A stretch of 64,000 nt of DNA, from positions 62,001-126,000 of the forward strand of contig JAWZYV010016956.1 of NCBI GenBank assembly GCA_038373885.1. Reading direction: 5' to 3'. A model generated the notes under the pieces. It had not been told where the DNA came from, made no database searches, and saw only the letters and a list, made by a program, of their open reading frames with translations. Positions 36,265 to 48,347 of this stretch are shown here, piece by piece (position 1 is the first letter of the stretch; each line of letters starts with the position of its first letter). Source of the DNA: Cheiracanthium punctorium. Taxonomy: Eukaryota > Arthropoda > Arachnida > Araneae > Cheiracanthiidae. Position numbers and translations under genes: made by a program.

Positions 36265-36607
36265 ATGGCGTCAGCGCCACGGCTGTGCTGTTCGCGAATG
36301 CTTGTCGCCCCACGGACGACACAAATAGAGAACGACCGGGCGCCCGAGACTTTACTGGACGTTTGTGCGAAAGTGGTGGCCCAGCATATACCTTTCCAGC
36401 GGATAGAGGAGCGGTATGACCGCATACCGGAGCCAGTGCAGAAGCGGATTATTTATTGGTCTTTCCCTAGGAATGAACGCGACATATGTATGTACTCTTC
36501 GCTTTCGAGCGACACCAACAGCAGCTGTAGTGATTACCAAAAGCTGCCTTTCTACAGGGGACTAAGGCTGTACGAAAATGGGTGTGTGGAGAACGTGCTG
36601 CAAGTCG
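36265..36607 (+). CDS. First coding exon of a ZSWIM4/5/6-type SWIM zinc-finger protein (partial gene)
   Basis: The exon encodes the first 114 residues plus one base of the next codon. Residues 27-79 and 94-114 match the conserved N-terminus of the ZSWIM4/5/6 family, with the diagnostic words RIPEPVQ, YWSFPRNER, ICMYSS, LPF-RG-RL and GC-NVLQVG. Residues 29-38 fit an elongin BC box (T-L-x3-C-x3-V) and residues 54-62 fit a Cul2-type box (I-P-x2-V-x3-I). Together they form a VHL-box, as described for the relatives ZSWIM8 and EBAX-1, which are substrate receptors of cullin-RING ubiquitin ligases. The same role here is inference, and the SWIM zinc finger would lie in later exons. The exon ends at GTAAGT (36608) in phase 1. 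The start at 36265 was chosen for its strong context (CAAG-ATG-G). An in-frame ATG at 36196 lies inside a promoter-type palindrome. The low-complexity spacer before the LPF motif is short. No exon 2 is seen downstream. Confidence 0.9.
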
Positions 36608-37429
36608 GTAAGTTTCTCCCAATTCTATACCTTACCCCTGACAAAGGAATCATCCACCTCTCACTAATTAAGCCCTGGCGAGAAAACTCCCTTCCTGCAT
36701 CATTTCCCCTCCCTACATCGAGGTTCACCGTTCACCTGCCTCAGAGGGCATGCTGTACAACTGTACATTAATCCTTTAGAGTACAAGAGAGAAATATATT
36801 CGATTTTTACTTTAATTTGATTAATGCATTTGTGCCTGATAAATGTTTACTTGTATTGATCGCAGCTTATTTATTACTCCTTTTATAATTAACTAAAATA
36901 TTTACATCGTTTATCTATATTCCACTGATAAAAAGGATGCTTTTATTTGTATTATTCAAACACAACACAAAACAGTGTAACTACACACAAATGTTAATAT
37001 TTTGATTATTTTAATAGACAGTTTATATCTCCGCTAGATTTAAAAAATAAATCTGGAAGTATTCTTTTTTCTGCAAGCATTTATATTTAATCCAATGACC
37101 ATTCTGTTAAAAGGAGAAAAGTAATGACAACTTAGGTTTAGAATTTTTACGATTTAAACTACCCACCCAATTAAATTTAATAAGATTGGCATCAGTATGT
37201 ATTTTTTTCTTTAGTCTTGTTAATAACAATTACTGATTAATTCAAACATTTGGGCCTCTAATAAAAAATTTAAGAAGTCAATTTCAGTACTACCATATTC
37301 CCCCAAAAGAGACTCATTAATATTAAATGATCCCTATTTCTTTATCCATATCTGTGATCTTATCTTGCATTTTCAGTGTACATAGCCATTTCAGATAAAT
37401 CTGTCTGTTGTGATGTGAATAAACATCGA

Positions 37430-37690
37430 ATTTTTAGACGTCTGGGTATGAGAGAAATGAAAAACGCTGGATTGGCAACGCCGAATATGGAGAATGTAGC
37501 TAGGCCTAAGCCGACGAATTCTCATTAGGCAACAGCCGATCGAAGAGAAGCTTGTTCAGCACAGGGGTAGGATTTTCCCCTTTGCGAATATCGAACGTCT
37601 CGTCCGACGCTCCCTGCGCGATTCCATTAGCCCGACTCAGCGCAATATTAGCTATTTTTTCATCGGCTGTGTTCTAGAAATCTGGAACCT
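37430..37690. other. GC-richer island early in intron 1, possible enhancer
   Basis: About 260 bases of balanced composition with several CG dinucleotides, including a cluster around 37590-37625, lie in an otherwise AT-rich intron about 0.8 kb after the donor. No TIRs, TSD or repeat partner were found in the window, unlike most other GC-rich patches here. Conserved non-coding DNA is a guess. Confidence 0.25.
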
Positions 37691-40600
37691 TTTTTTTTTT
37701 TTTACTCCTTTTTACTTGAGTGCCTTACCCAGCAGCCTAATGATTGCTCCTCTTCGAAATCGTATAATTAACATTTTTTGTTAGATAGCTTTACCCAGGC
37801 GCTGGATTGATTGTTTAATTAACGTCTAACAATCGATATCTTTGCATAAAATTAACATAAGAGTGTTAATTTTGCTGAAATATGCTGGATTTTCTTTAGA
37901 GATATTAAAAATTACAAGGCAGTATGCTAAACTATTACGTTGTTATGTGCTAATTTCGTAAAACTGCTTGGTCAAATACCGTATGAATTTTTAATGCCCT
38001 GATTTCCTCTTCATTATCGCTATTTTATGTATATATTTTAGGGATAAAAATTATGCTTTTATTTGCATTATTTAAACATAACCTAATGCAATAAATATAC
38101 AGTTTCATAAAAATTTTCAATTAAAAATTGCTTTTAAAAATAGTTTTTCTGCTGCTTAAATCTTCATAAAATGCATCAGCTTACATATGCTTAAAAATTT
38201 CAGAAACATATAAGTACACTAATGTAATTGCTCATTTTTATTTCTGTAAAATTGTTTTAGAGTTTTAACTGTATAGTACGTAACTTTATTTACATTGTGT
38301 TTCATTAATTAAAAAAAAAAGCCAATTGTATGTTTTTCTTGTAAATAGGATTAAATTTCGAAGAACTGTAATGATTTTAACATGAATTTATAAATGTTAA
38401 ACTTCCCAAAATAGTAAAATATATATTTATTGTAACATTAAGTTTACTCTAATCCATCCAAGTAGTGTAAATAATAAACACAATAACTATATAATGCATT
38501 ATCTATTCACTTGAAATTTCCTTTCTATTCAATAAAAATAAAATATTGAATACGCTACGTAAAGTTCTTTAAACAAGTTGTTAAAATACGATTACTATTT
38601 GTAAACAAGAAGTCGTAATATTATGCTGTAATAGATGGTTATGAAATCGTCAGAGCTGGTAAAAAAATAAAGATATATCTGAGAAAACCGGATTTAATTT
38701 GTAAATATTTTCAAAAGCTGCTACAACAAAACACTTCGTTGGGTTGCCATAGTTGGCTGCTTATCCTTTCCAAGGCTTATTTTGATATTTTTGTTAGGCT
38801 TATCGTGGCGTCTGTGGCAACCGTGGCAACGAGCGTCGGTCCTTTGTTCTGTTAAAATATTGCTGTATAATTTAATTCGATATAAAGAGTTTCTTTAAAA
38901 CGAAAAATATGATTATGGATTTTTTTTTTTAAGTTTTATAAAAACATTTCTTTTTATAGGGAGAGAATAATTCCTTGGTGAAATATATTTTTTTTGTCAA
39001 CAGGACGCCTTCACTTAATTCTAGTTTTAAACGCTGAAATAAAGTCTATATTTCAAAATTAAATTATTGTTTAATTTATGTCAAGCAATTCACTATATTT
39101 TATCGAGTTAAGCGTATTTGAATCGCAAAAACTGTGTAATTAATTAATAATATTATTTTTTTTATACCCGAACATCGCTGAAAAGTTAATTCATTAAAAA
39201 AATTCTCTTTCAATGGCATTTTCTTTGAGATTAATGAGAATTTATTTAAATTTAATTCTAACTTAAAATGTTTAAAATTCTGTTGCGTTAAAAAGATAAT
39301 TATTGGCCGATAAATTAAATTATAAAAGCAGCGCAAGCAATTTAAAAGAACTATTTCCCTAATTGTTTAATGGATGTTTTAAAATAAATTTTGAAAGTAA
39401 ACAAACACGGTAAAATATCTAATTATATTGAGTATTTAAATCTGGCTCCACTCCTTTAACAAATATCCGTGTTCCTTTAATTGAAAACTAGTTTTCAGTT
39501 TAATATTAACTATTAAATTTTTAATTTAACTAATATAAAATTATTCCTAATAATTCTTTTTTCGTTTTGTCTTCTCTTTTTGTCCCATATTTTTCTTGTT
39601 TAATTTGTATTTTATTTATTTATTTTTAATTCCCAATCGTTTTGCTTCGTTAAAGAATGCGCCAATCCGATTTTTTTTTCTCATTTGCAATTTTTTGTGC
39701 GGACATTATAGGGTTTAATTTTCTATTTTCTATAAGATTTTATTTGTTATTGTTGTGGCTTGTTATTTTTTTAAATAAAGGTTTGGGAAAAGGGGTTTTC
39801 CTCTCTTAACTACATAGATTTCCAGATCTTCATGTCTACAGACCTTAGTAAAAGATAAATAGATAAAACAAATTATTTGTATTCCTATGAAAAAAAAAAA
39901 AAAAATTGTGTCTCCTGCAGCAGATCCTGAATGCATCTTATAATAATAGCTTTTCAGCTTTAATCAGATAAATAGAAAGAAAATCTCTTGTTAATTTGGC
40001 TTTTAATTAAATGTCATATTTATAAGACACAGTACTCATTGTTTCTTCACAGTAATCCAATCTTTGTTAAAACAAAACCCCAATTTGTTTAAATCTGTTT
40101 CGGTTATTTAAAGCTATTAGTAAATAAACCAAAACCGACGTAGTATTAGGAAAACTTAATTGTAACATGATCATACTTTTATAAACTTTAAAAATATTTT
40201 ATAAATTATTACCGTAGTTAAGAGACGAATATTTTAATTATTAACTAACCAGTTAATAATTTTTTAAGCAGTTAGGTACATAAAATTATTAAATTTTTAA
40301 TTCCAACTTAACGTTATTTATCATGAAATTTGTAAATGATCAGTATAGATGATGCGGTTGCAATCTACAAGGAAGTCGGCCGTCGTAATGATGTGATCTC
40401 TTTTCCCATTTTCGTTTTGTAAAAAATAATTTATTTGTATTTTAAATTTCCCCGCGAAATCTCAGTTTATAGCGACCGCCTGTATCCTGCTTTATCGCTG
40501 CCGGTATTTTCCAAATTGAAGTTAAATAAAAATTTTCCGCTTTACTTTTGACAATCAACCGACCGTTGTAGAAGACACATAGAAGACAGGTTAACTTTTT

Positions 40601-41178
40601 AAGTCTAACCCTGTTCCATCCAAGAAAGTTTATTACCCCACCCACATAATTAAGGTGATAGCGAACTCAATCTTCAAGGTTTGATTCTGTCAAAGCCCGC
40701 TTTTCAAGTTCTCTATTCGGATCCACCCGAGACAATTTTTATTTAACTTGAGATGTTTTTGGGAGGGAAAAAGACGTAAGGCTCGACAAAAAGAAAAAAA
40801 AAATCTCATTGTAATTTTTCAAAATATATATCCAGTTTTGTTAATGTCTTCAATAAGGCAAGGCAGGTCTTTTCAACCATCTTTTCAGTGTATTCAAGCA
40901 ATTGGATGTCATCTGACTAGGCCTCTCTCTTTTTTGAGCCTGCCCTAACCCGAATTTTAAATAACAAAGCAATACTATAACATAAATAAATGCCTGCCTT
41001 TTTTCAAACAGGAAACTTTTATTTTTTCACTGTTTATAATTTCCAAATGCTTTTATTACTTTCTAATCTTATTGGAAAAAAAAATCAAAAATGAACAAGG
41101 AACTTCAAGTTTGTTTTATATTGGGAGCCAATGGGGCCCACAAGTCTAACCCTTTCAGAGCAAGCGCCCACAAGCACG

Positions 41179-41440
41179 ACCAGTGGCCGAGCTCCTAGCG
41201 TTCTGAACTGGGAGACAGAAGCTGCCTGGTTCAAAACCAGGTCGAGACAGAAGCTGCCTGGTTCAGAACCAGGTCGCGCCCGCCGACCTAACCGTTCCGA
41301 GTTTTCCGTGGTTTCCTCCGAAACTTCGCGTAAATACAGGCTAGGACCCCTTAGAAAGATCCCACGGAGGGCACACCACTCCTCGGCCTAGAGCCCTCGT
41401 GTAGCTAATTGGCCGTAATCTCACAACACACGCAAGCGTC
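41179..41440 (+). mobile_element. tRNA-derived SINE with duplicated B box
   Basis: A box TGGCCGAGCTCC is at 41184-41195. B box GGTTCAAAACC is at 41228-41238, a tRNA-like spacing. A 32-base segment containing the B box is tandemly repeated, so a second B box lies at 41260-41270. A conserved central region follows (GAGTTTTCCGTGGTTTCC, then CCCACGGAGGGCA), with a tail part GCTAATTGGCCGTAATC. The exact ends and TSD are not clear. Confidence 0.75.
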
Positions 41441-42605
41441 CTCAATTGAACACAAATTTTGAAAGAATATTAGATAAACTCGGTCCCATTTCTTTGTCAA
41501 GGTTATCCTCCAAAAATACTTAATTTTTGTTGGACACGATTGCCAACATTTTTCCTTACAAAGATTGTTTATCTTATCAACATATTTTAGGAATTCTTTC
41601 TATGGACTATTCTTCGTTTCGACTTCCATTCGAAGACCGATCAAATGTGACAGATTGTTCTTTAGTTAGTAACCTATTTTGTGAATTTAAATTCTTATTC
41701 TACTCATAATTTGTAATGAAAATTAATTTATGGACATACATATTATATAAACATTTGGAATTTCATTTTACATTTAGTACAAACTCCGCTTAAGAAATTA
41801 CCCCTCTTAGTAAGTTATTTTTAAGTGGCCCCCAAGACTGAGATCCTAACGAGGTTCGAATGTGCTAATATTAATAAAGTTGTAAATGGTTGTGTACGTT
41901 TTACAGGAATTTGATAATCAGATTTATTTTTTATAAAACATTTAATCTGTTATAAAGATATTCATATACATCTGTTCGAGAGAAATTGTTTAATCAGGTC
42001 GGAAGTCTCTCTAGCAAGAGATGTCACGAAAAATTTTATTACCTAGGGGGTCACATTATTTATAAGTTAATCACTGAAAGTCATTTAATTAGTTTAGAAA
42101 ATAAATCGATGGCAGTATTTTTTTTTTATAACAAATTGCAGTTTTATATTTACATGTTTATTTTTTTAAATAGTGATTATGATGTGCGTGGAATTCTATG
42201 TATTATAGAATTATTGCATATTTTTCATCTTTTATGCAGTAAAAGTACCTTGGGGTTTGGAAAAAAGTACGAAAATAATTTAAACAAATGCCGGTCTTAA
42301 AACTTTCTTCATTCCTCGAAACAGTTAGGTATTGGGTGTTGACAGCCAATAACTTTTTGGGTTAGTAGAACAGCAGATTATTTGTATTTCCATTGTTTTT
42401 AAAAGGAGATAAAACCCTACCCATTGACTTAATGTTTGTTTTAAAATGCCACAATAGGGTAGAGCCTGTATTAACGGGAATAAAAACGGGTGGAACCGAT
42501 TACACGTAGTTCCAAAATTAATTTTTCAAGGCGTGAAGAAAAAGAGACATCGTCAGTTGTTTGTCTCGGGCTCTTAGTCTATTCTTAAAAAGAAAAAAAA
42601 AAAAA

Positions 42606-42712
42606 GATAATCTGAAACACTCTCTTATATTTTGAATACTCACCAGAGTGCTATATATTAAAAGGGTATCATAATTTCATAATCCATGCGTCGGTCCTAT
42701 TTTTCTTCAGCG
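42606..42712. repeat. Dispersed relative of the 22740-22850 repeat
   Basis: It shares ATCTGAAACAC, AGTGCTATATAT, AAAAG-GTATCA and ATTTTTCTTC in the same order as 22750-22850. Confidence 0.6.
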
Positions 42713-43129
42713 TTTTCACTAGAATGCGATAATCTTTTTTTTTTTTTCTTTCTTTTTCTCACATTTCTGGCAGTAAAAAATTATTACTGCCAGAAATTCG
42801 CGCACCCTACAAATTGGTTTCATTCTGCTCAAAATTCTCGCATTTTGAAATATTTGGGCACTTTTTCAAAAGTCGCGCATGCTTCTATTTTACATAAGGT
42901 GGTATACACAAAATTCTCGCAGTTTCATTTTTATTTTCGTGTAACTAGGCCTTACTTACAGACTTGGAGGCCCAGTTACATGCTCTAAAAATAACTAAAA
43001 TATATAAATACCCTGATTTTGGGTGTTTACCCGAGGCAAGGGTAAGTACCCATTTATAAATACCTTATCCACTGGTTATTTTCTAATTTTTTAATTTTTT
43101 CACCGTCCATGTGAGTTGCACATAACATC

Positions 43130-43134
<5 letters not shown>

Positions 43135-43171
<37 letters not shown>
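43135..43171. repeat. Long poly-A tract
   Basis: More than 30 A without interruption. Comparable A or T tracts lie at 55-79, 25842-25871, 45802-45831, 14785-14813, 20266-20290 and 59817-59844. Most have no recognisable retroposon body attached. Confidence 0.9.
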
Positions 43172-43172
<1 letters not shown>

Positions 43173-43921
43173 GCCGAATATTTTTCGAGTATCTCTCGTA
43201 GCAAAAATTTTATATGTGTGATATTATTAGAGAACAGCCTTAAAGGCTCAATTAATAGCCTGGGTAGATTTCGCGCTATCACTGGGACACAAGTACGACT
43301 TGATAACGATTGCCATCTTATTCTGCAATTTCAGATGTTAGTTTCTTTTTTCCTTGTGCTAAATTTGTGACAAATCATGGTGTCTTTCTAGTGACATAAA
43401 ATTTATTTTTAAAAAAGATTTTGATGAATGGCAACTTCAAAAAATGATGACTCAAGGCACATTAGTTTCGTGTATGGGAAGGAAGTGCAGTTCTGTATTA
43501 AATTATTAGATATGAGAATGAATGGCTATTATTATTGTTCGAAGTGAAACGAACTCTTAAGTTTCAGAGAACAAATAGTTCCTTTTATTGCGTCAGCGAG
43601 ACGAAAAAAAAAAAAAAGAAAAAAAAAGGACGACTTCATAATTATCATTTGGTTAACCAAAATCGAAATTTCGAGGAGAGTCCAGGCCCCCCTAGACTCC
43701 CCCCCCCCCGCCACTTCTTAAGTACGTCCTTGGAGTTGCAAGTACTCCGCATTCAGCTTGCTGCTTTCGAAACATTTGAAATTCAAGTTTTCCCGGATAA
43801 GCGTCTTGGGGGGGGGGTGAAGGTTTAAATAATGAAATTATTTTTTAGTACAGTTCCCCCCCCCCCCCCCCTCTAAAAAAAGAATTACTTTAAATATCCT
43901 GTTTTATATTATATATGTAAT

Positions 43922-44371
43922 TTAACCCTTTGAGGCGCAACCCTTTCCCAATGCTGAAAAAAGGGCAGCCGTTGCCACCGCTCGACTTAACTACCAGCAA
44001 GATGGCGGGCGATCGAAACGTGTCGTCAAAAAAGGGTCTCTAGGTCTGTGGCACGCAATGAACGTTTCGATCGTCCGCCATCTTGCTGGTAGTTAAGTTG
44101 AGCGATGGCAACGGCTGCCTTTTTTTCAGCATTGGGCAATCTATCCAGCTGTTCTCGCATTCTTCCATTTTTCAGCAGATGTCAGTGCTGTTAAAAATAA
44201 TCGTGACCATTTTTTTTACGGGAATGGACGTGCTATAAAGTAAAGGATTCTCCTGGAGCTACGTCGCCCGCAACTATTTTTTATAGAAATCAAATCTCTT
44301 CTTCGTGACTGGCAACAGTCAAAACGTCAGAGTTTGGTGTTCCCAGAGCGGGAACACTGCGCGTTAAAGGG
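43922..44371 (-). mobile_element. TTAA MITE family A, reverse-oriented, in intron 1
   Basis: The left TTAA is at 43922-43925. The element starts with the family's right end (CCCTTTGAGGCGCAACCC) and ends ...GCGCGTTAAAGGG. The distal TTAA is lost (ATAT follows). Both hairpin arms are present with a very short loop. It is the only family A copy within the transcribed part of the gene. Confidence 0.87.
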
Positions 44372-45041
44372 ATATATTAAATATACGAATACTGTTTTAT
44401 AATAATAAATATTTTTGCTCAATCATTCCTATGAAATGCTTTTAAGCGGCACTTCCATCGCAAATACGGTCTACGCAATATGGCCTTGAAAGGTCAGATC
44501 CGAAGTTGTTGCCCCTAAAATTTTCCCTTTCTTCTATCCTGCTCTTTTCCCCAGCGCGCCGCCCAGCCTTTTTGTTGTTGTATTCGATTATCCAGCTCCT
44601 CCCTCCACCTTTTTTTGTCCGAGATTTTTCTCCTCTCTTATTTATTATTTTTTTTCCCCCTCTATAACTTTTCAAGATTGAGTAGACATTCCTCAGCTTA
44701 TTCCTTTTAACATGTTCGTAGCTGAATCAAGTGAGTGCTTCTGTACCTTTCGGTTATATTTACACACAGAGTATACGTTCTTTTATGTATGACTCTCTGG
44801 AATCTATCTATTCAGGCAGGGTTTGCGTTCTATCGTTTCTGGCAGAGACAGCCATGTTTTCAAAGCACACAGAGGGAATTTAGTGAACATCAAAGATTTT
44901 TTTCAGATATTTCGTCCTTTTAGCTGCTTATTTTTCGGCTGGCTCAAGGGGCAAGAACTTGTTTTTAATTCTACATCTGATGAATGCTTTTCGATACTTG
45001 GATTCAGCAATTTCTTTGTCTAAAGATTCTTCAAGCTGATA

Positions 45042-45222
45042 ACTCTCAACAGGGACGTAGCCAGAAATTTTTCATGGGTGGGGGTTACGACTACTGCAAC
45101 TCACATATATGCATACACGCGTGTGATAAGGGAGTGAAGAATATACATTTTGTATGACAAAAAATTCCTCATGGGGGGGGTTATGACCCCCCCCCCCCCT
45201 TGGCTACACCCCTGACTCTCAA
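45042..45222. mobile_element. Short hAT-type MITE, family H1, copy 2 (intron 1)
   Basis: The element spans 45050-45214 (165 bp) with tips CAGGGACGTAGCCAG and, reversed, CAGGGGTGTAGCCAAG. The 8-bp TSD is ACTCTCAA. It is closely similar along its length to the copy at 8268, and its C run is longer. Confidence 0.92.
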
Positions 45223-45317
45223 TCCTGGATACTATAGGATACTACCTTCAGGAACGGCCTACCTATTTGGTTTAAAACCTCTTTTAGTTCCTGAAGTTTC
45301 CTGCTGAACCCCAGCCC

Positions 45318-45442
45318 CAGGCTCACCCTAGTAGCACAATTAGTCCAAAAGACGTTTAAAACACGTTTCTTAACGCCAAAAAACGTGTTTCCAACGTAAT
45401 TTGAACGTTTTTTGAGCTACTTGTGCTACTAGGGCAGGTCCA
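45318..45442. mobile_element. Small palindromic MITE (intron 1)
   Basis: The element spans 45326-45434 (109 bp). The inverted ends CCCTAGTAGCACAATTAG and CCCTAGTAGCACAAGTAG (reversed) are followed by paired AACGTTT-type blocks. The flanks CAGGCTCA and CAGGTCCA agree at 6 of 8, so an old 8-bp TSD is plausible. Confidence 0.65.
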
Positions 45443-45798
45443 GCAAGGAGCGGTTTCCCTCTTTTTTTTTTTTTTAACAAAACAATTTTTGGTTTACAAT
45501 TGGTAAAATACATCAGTGTTATGCAATATAAAAGCAGTTAGTTTACAATGGTTTACAATTGCTCACAATATTGTTCTTGTAACATTTGACCATATATACA
45601 TATATTTAACACGTTCCCCCCCTTTTTTTTAAACAATTTTGAAAGTTCAAAAGAAAATAAATAACTATCTAAAAGTAAACAATAGGCTTGAGAATGATAA
45701 AATTTTAAAGTAATTTTGTAAAATTTAAACATTAATAAATACATCTAATATTCAAAATGTGCTTTAGAAAGAAGGTTTAAATTTTGAAAGCATACAAT

Positions 45799-45833
<35 letters not shown>

Positions 45834-46139
45834 ATAAAATATATATCTATATATTTTATTTAAAAAAAAAATCTATATTTAAGAATGGTTGATTACTGGT
45901 ACTTTTTCCTTTTTATGTGAGTCTGTAACCAATGAAGCCAAACAGAGTACTGTTCTACATAAATATTTTACAATTATATTAGCATAAATAGCAATAATAA
46001 ATGAATATAATTATTATCAATATCATTACTGTTAAAATTATTTCTACAGTTTTTCTCCATTTCTACAACCTCAACTAAGTACTTCTTAGCTACTGCAGCT
46101 AGCACTACGTAAAACATAGGCTAGCTATACTAGTGTAAT

Positions 46140-46255
46140 ATTTATTTTATTATTTATTCATTTAATTATTACCATTTTTATTTATTCATTTAATTATTAC
46201 CATTTGTATTCTTTTTATTTATTCATTTAATTATTACTTTTTTATTTATTTATTC
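46140..46255. repeat. AT-rich minisatellite
   Basis: Three copies of a TTTATTCATTTAATTATTAC unit, separated by CATTT-type spacers of variable length. Confidence 0.75.
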
Positions 46256-46982
46256 TTTACCTTTCCATACTTCCAAAGTATTATTAATATATCATTTTTT
46301 ATTCACACTCCATGGCATTACTTCTCTATTGATTGCATTAAGCCTTCTCTGATGGCAACATGCACTATTACTGCCTCCATTACTGAGCTTTGATCTTCGT
46401 GTCGGTCCACTTCCTCGTTGTTTATTTCTAATAGCTACGGTCGCGCCCCCAAGTTACAAAAGGACCCTAATTTTGGTCAGGTAACTTGCAGAAACCTAGC
46501 TATTATAGTTTTTTTCGATTAAATTGAAATGTGTGTGCGGTGGCGCCTGATGATAGAGCACACCATTTCAATATTAATTCCATTTTCCGTCTATTTCTGA
46601 TTACATGTGATTAGGCTTAAAAGCACACCAGTTCTAATTTGGCGCTTTATATTCAATTTTTCCACTCTTTCATTGCCTTAAAAGGCTATATTTAAACACT
46701 TATCCGGTATAAGCTCGTTAATTGGCACCATGTGCTATCTACTTTTTTATTTTTTTATATTTTTTTCACTTTATCATTGGATTATCTTGGGATTTCACTT
46801 TACGTAAGTAAGCTATTATATATATTATATATATATATATATATATAATGTACTGAAAAATAAATTTAGGCTTGGATATGAGAAGTGTTTTTTATTTTAT
46901 TTTTATTTTAATTTAACGAAATAAGAGCAGCAACAGAATTTCTATATCAGGAAATAATGAAAATATCTCAAGTATCTCAATC

Positions 46983-47347
46983 CTGGAAAGCATAGGGGCA
47001 CCCACGGAGGGGGCTATGGGGGCTGAAGCCCCCCCTAAAGGTGGAAAGTTAGAAGTGAAAAGCATTAAAAATTGAAAATTGTCCCCAATTAATTAAATTT
47101 TTCTGTTAGTGTACGAAGCACAGTTAAACTCGGTTTCAAGGATTCTGAAAAGATCAGACAATTATTTGAGTATAACGAGTTACATTGCCTGTGGGCATGT
47201 TGTTCTATGGGCAAGTCAAGTGACACATACTATTTTGACGCTATAAGAGAGTTATAAATATAATCGAGGTCACTATAACCGAGTTCAGCAGAATTTGTTG
47301 TCCAGCCCCCCCTAAACTAAAATCCTGGGTGCGCCACTGCTGGAAAG
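46983..47347 (+). mobile_element. hAT-type MITE, family H3, copy 1 (intron 1)
   Basis: The element spans 46991-47339 (349 bp) with tips CATAGGGGCACCCACGG and, reversed, CAGTGGCGCACCCAGGA. The exact 8-bp TSD is CTGGAAAG (46983-46990 and 47340-47347). It has short C runs near both ends and is non-coding. Confidence 0.92.
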
Positions 47348-48347
47348 ATTGAAGTCCTTATAAAAGTTGAGAAAAAATTACAGTGTATCTTAAACTGATA
47401 TAGAAAATATCAGTTTGAAATTATTTTTCGCCAACTTTTTTTAGTACTTTAAATTATTTTTCATTCTTTGTCATCAATGAATAATATTTTAATGTAATTC
47501 AGTACGATATTTTTTCTCATCTTCAGTCAGTCAAAGAGATGCCTTTTAGCTGGACTGCAAGTGTGTAACCATTTAATAAATTTAGAAGAGGGTGGGGATC
47601 GTTATTCACCCAAACCCAGATTTAACGTTTTTCCGCCTGTAATGTCATTTTCTATTAGTTTCAAACATTTTCCTATACTTGTAATGTTAAAAATTCCGTT
47701 CATAATGTTGCATTCATTTAACGCATTAAACTTCTTTTTTTTTCCGGATTCGGATAAGCCATATGAATTTCCCCAGCGATTGAAGCAATCCTTGCTGTGA
47801 AACTAATGAAAACGTTTTTTCATCGTATTGAAAGCCAAGAAAAAATTTTAAAAATTCATGTGTATTGAAAATGAAATTTGTGACGCAAATAGTTAAAACA
47901 TAAAAATAGTCAATGTCTTTAAAAATAATTTTGAAAGCTAGCTTCTAAATTTACTGCAGAGGAATAAATAAAAGGTGTGTAACCTAAATTACACTTTAAT
48001 TATCTACAACATTTAGTTTTCTCCGATCCCGATAAATCTTTTCCCGCATATATCGATCGTTATTTGTTTTCGGTCCCTTGAATAACGTTAAATTGGGATT
48101 TCACTGTATTTCTATTCATTCAAGAAACTGAAGAACATACTATAGTGCTCTGGTCTGTGGTTTGGTTACCTTTCTTACCTTTTTTTAGGACCAAAGTTAT
48201 AGGGCCTTAAGCCCCTTGATATTCCCTCTTTTTTACGCCCCTTCTGAACTGACATTTTCTTAAAAAAAAAAAAAAAAGTCTCAGAGTAATCATATTCTCA
48301 GTTTGCTATTTAAAGCAGGGTTATAGCCAGGGAGAGATATCTGGGTA

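Noticed and set aside
35717..36322. 201-codon open frame on the minus strand
   Set aside because: It runs antisense through the GC-rich promoter and first exon of the ZSWIM-type gene; the GC-rich part lacks stops by composition. No domain is seen.
38735..38840. GTTGCCATAG and GTGGCAACCGTGGCAAC, resembling RFX X-boxes
   Set aside because: Half-sites are not in the proper inverted spacing, so they are too weak to call.
43550..43870. Possible MITE around the C and G runs, with a CCAAGGACGTACTTAAG-like tip (reversed)
   Set aside because: Only one end is plausible; no partner tip or TSD was found.
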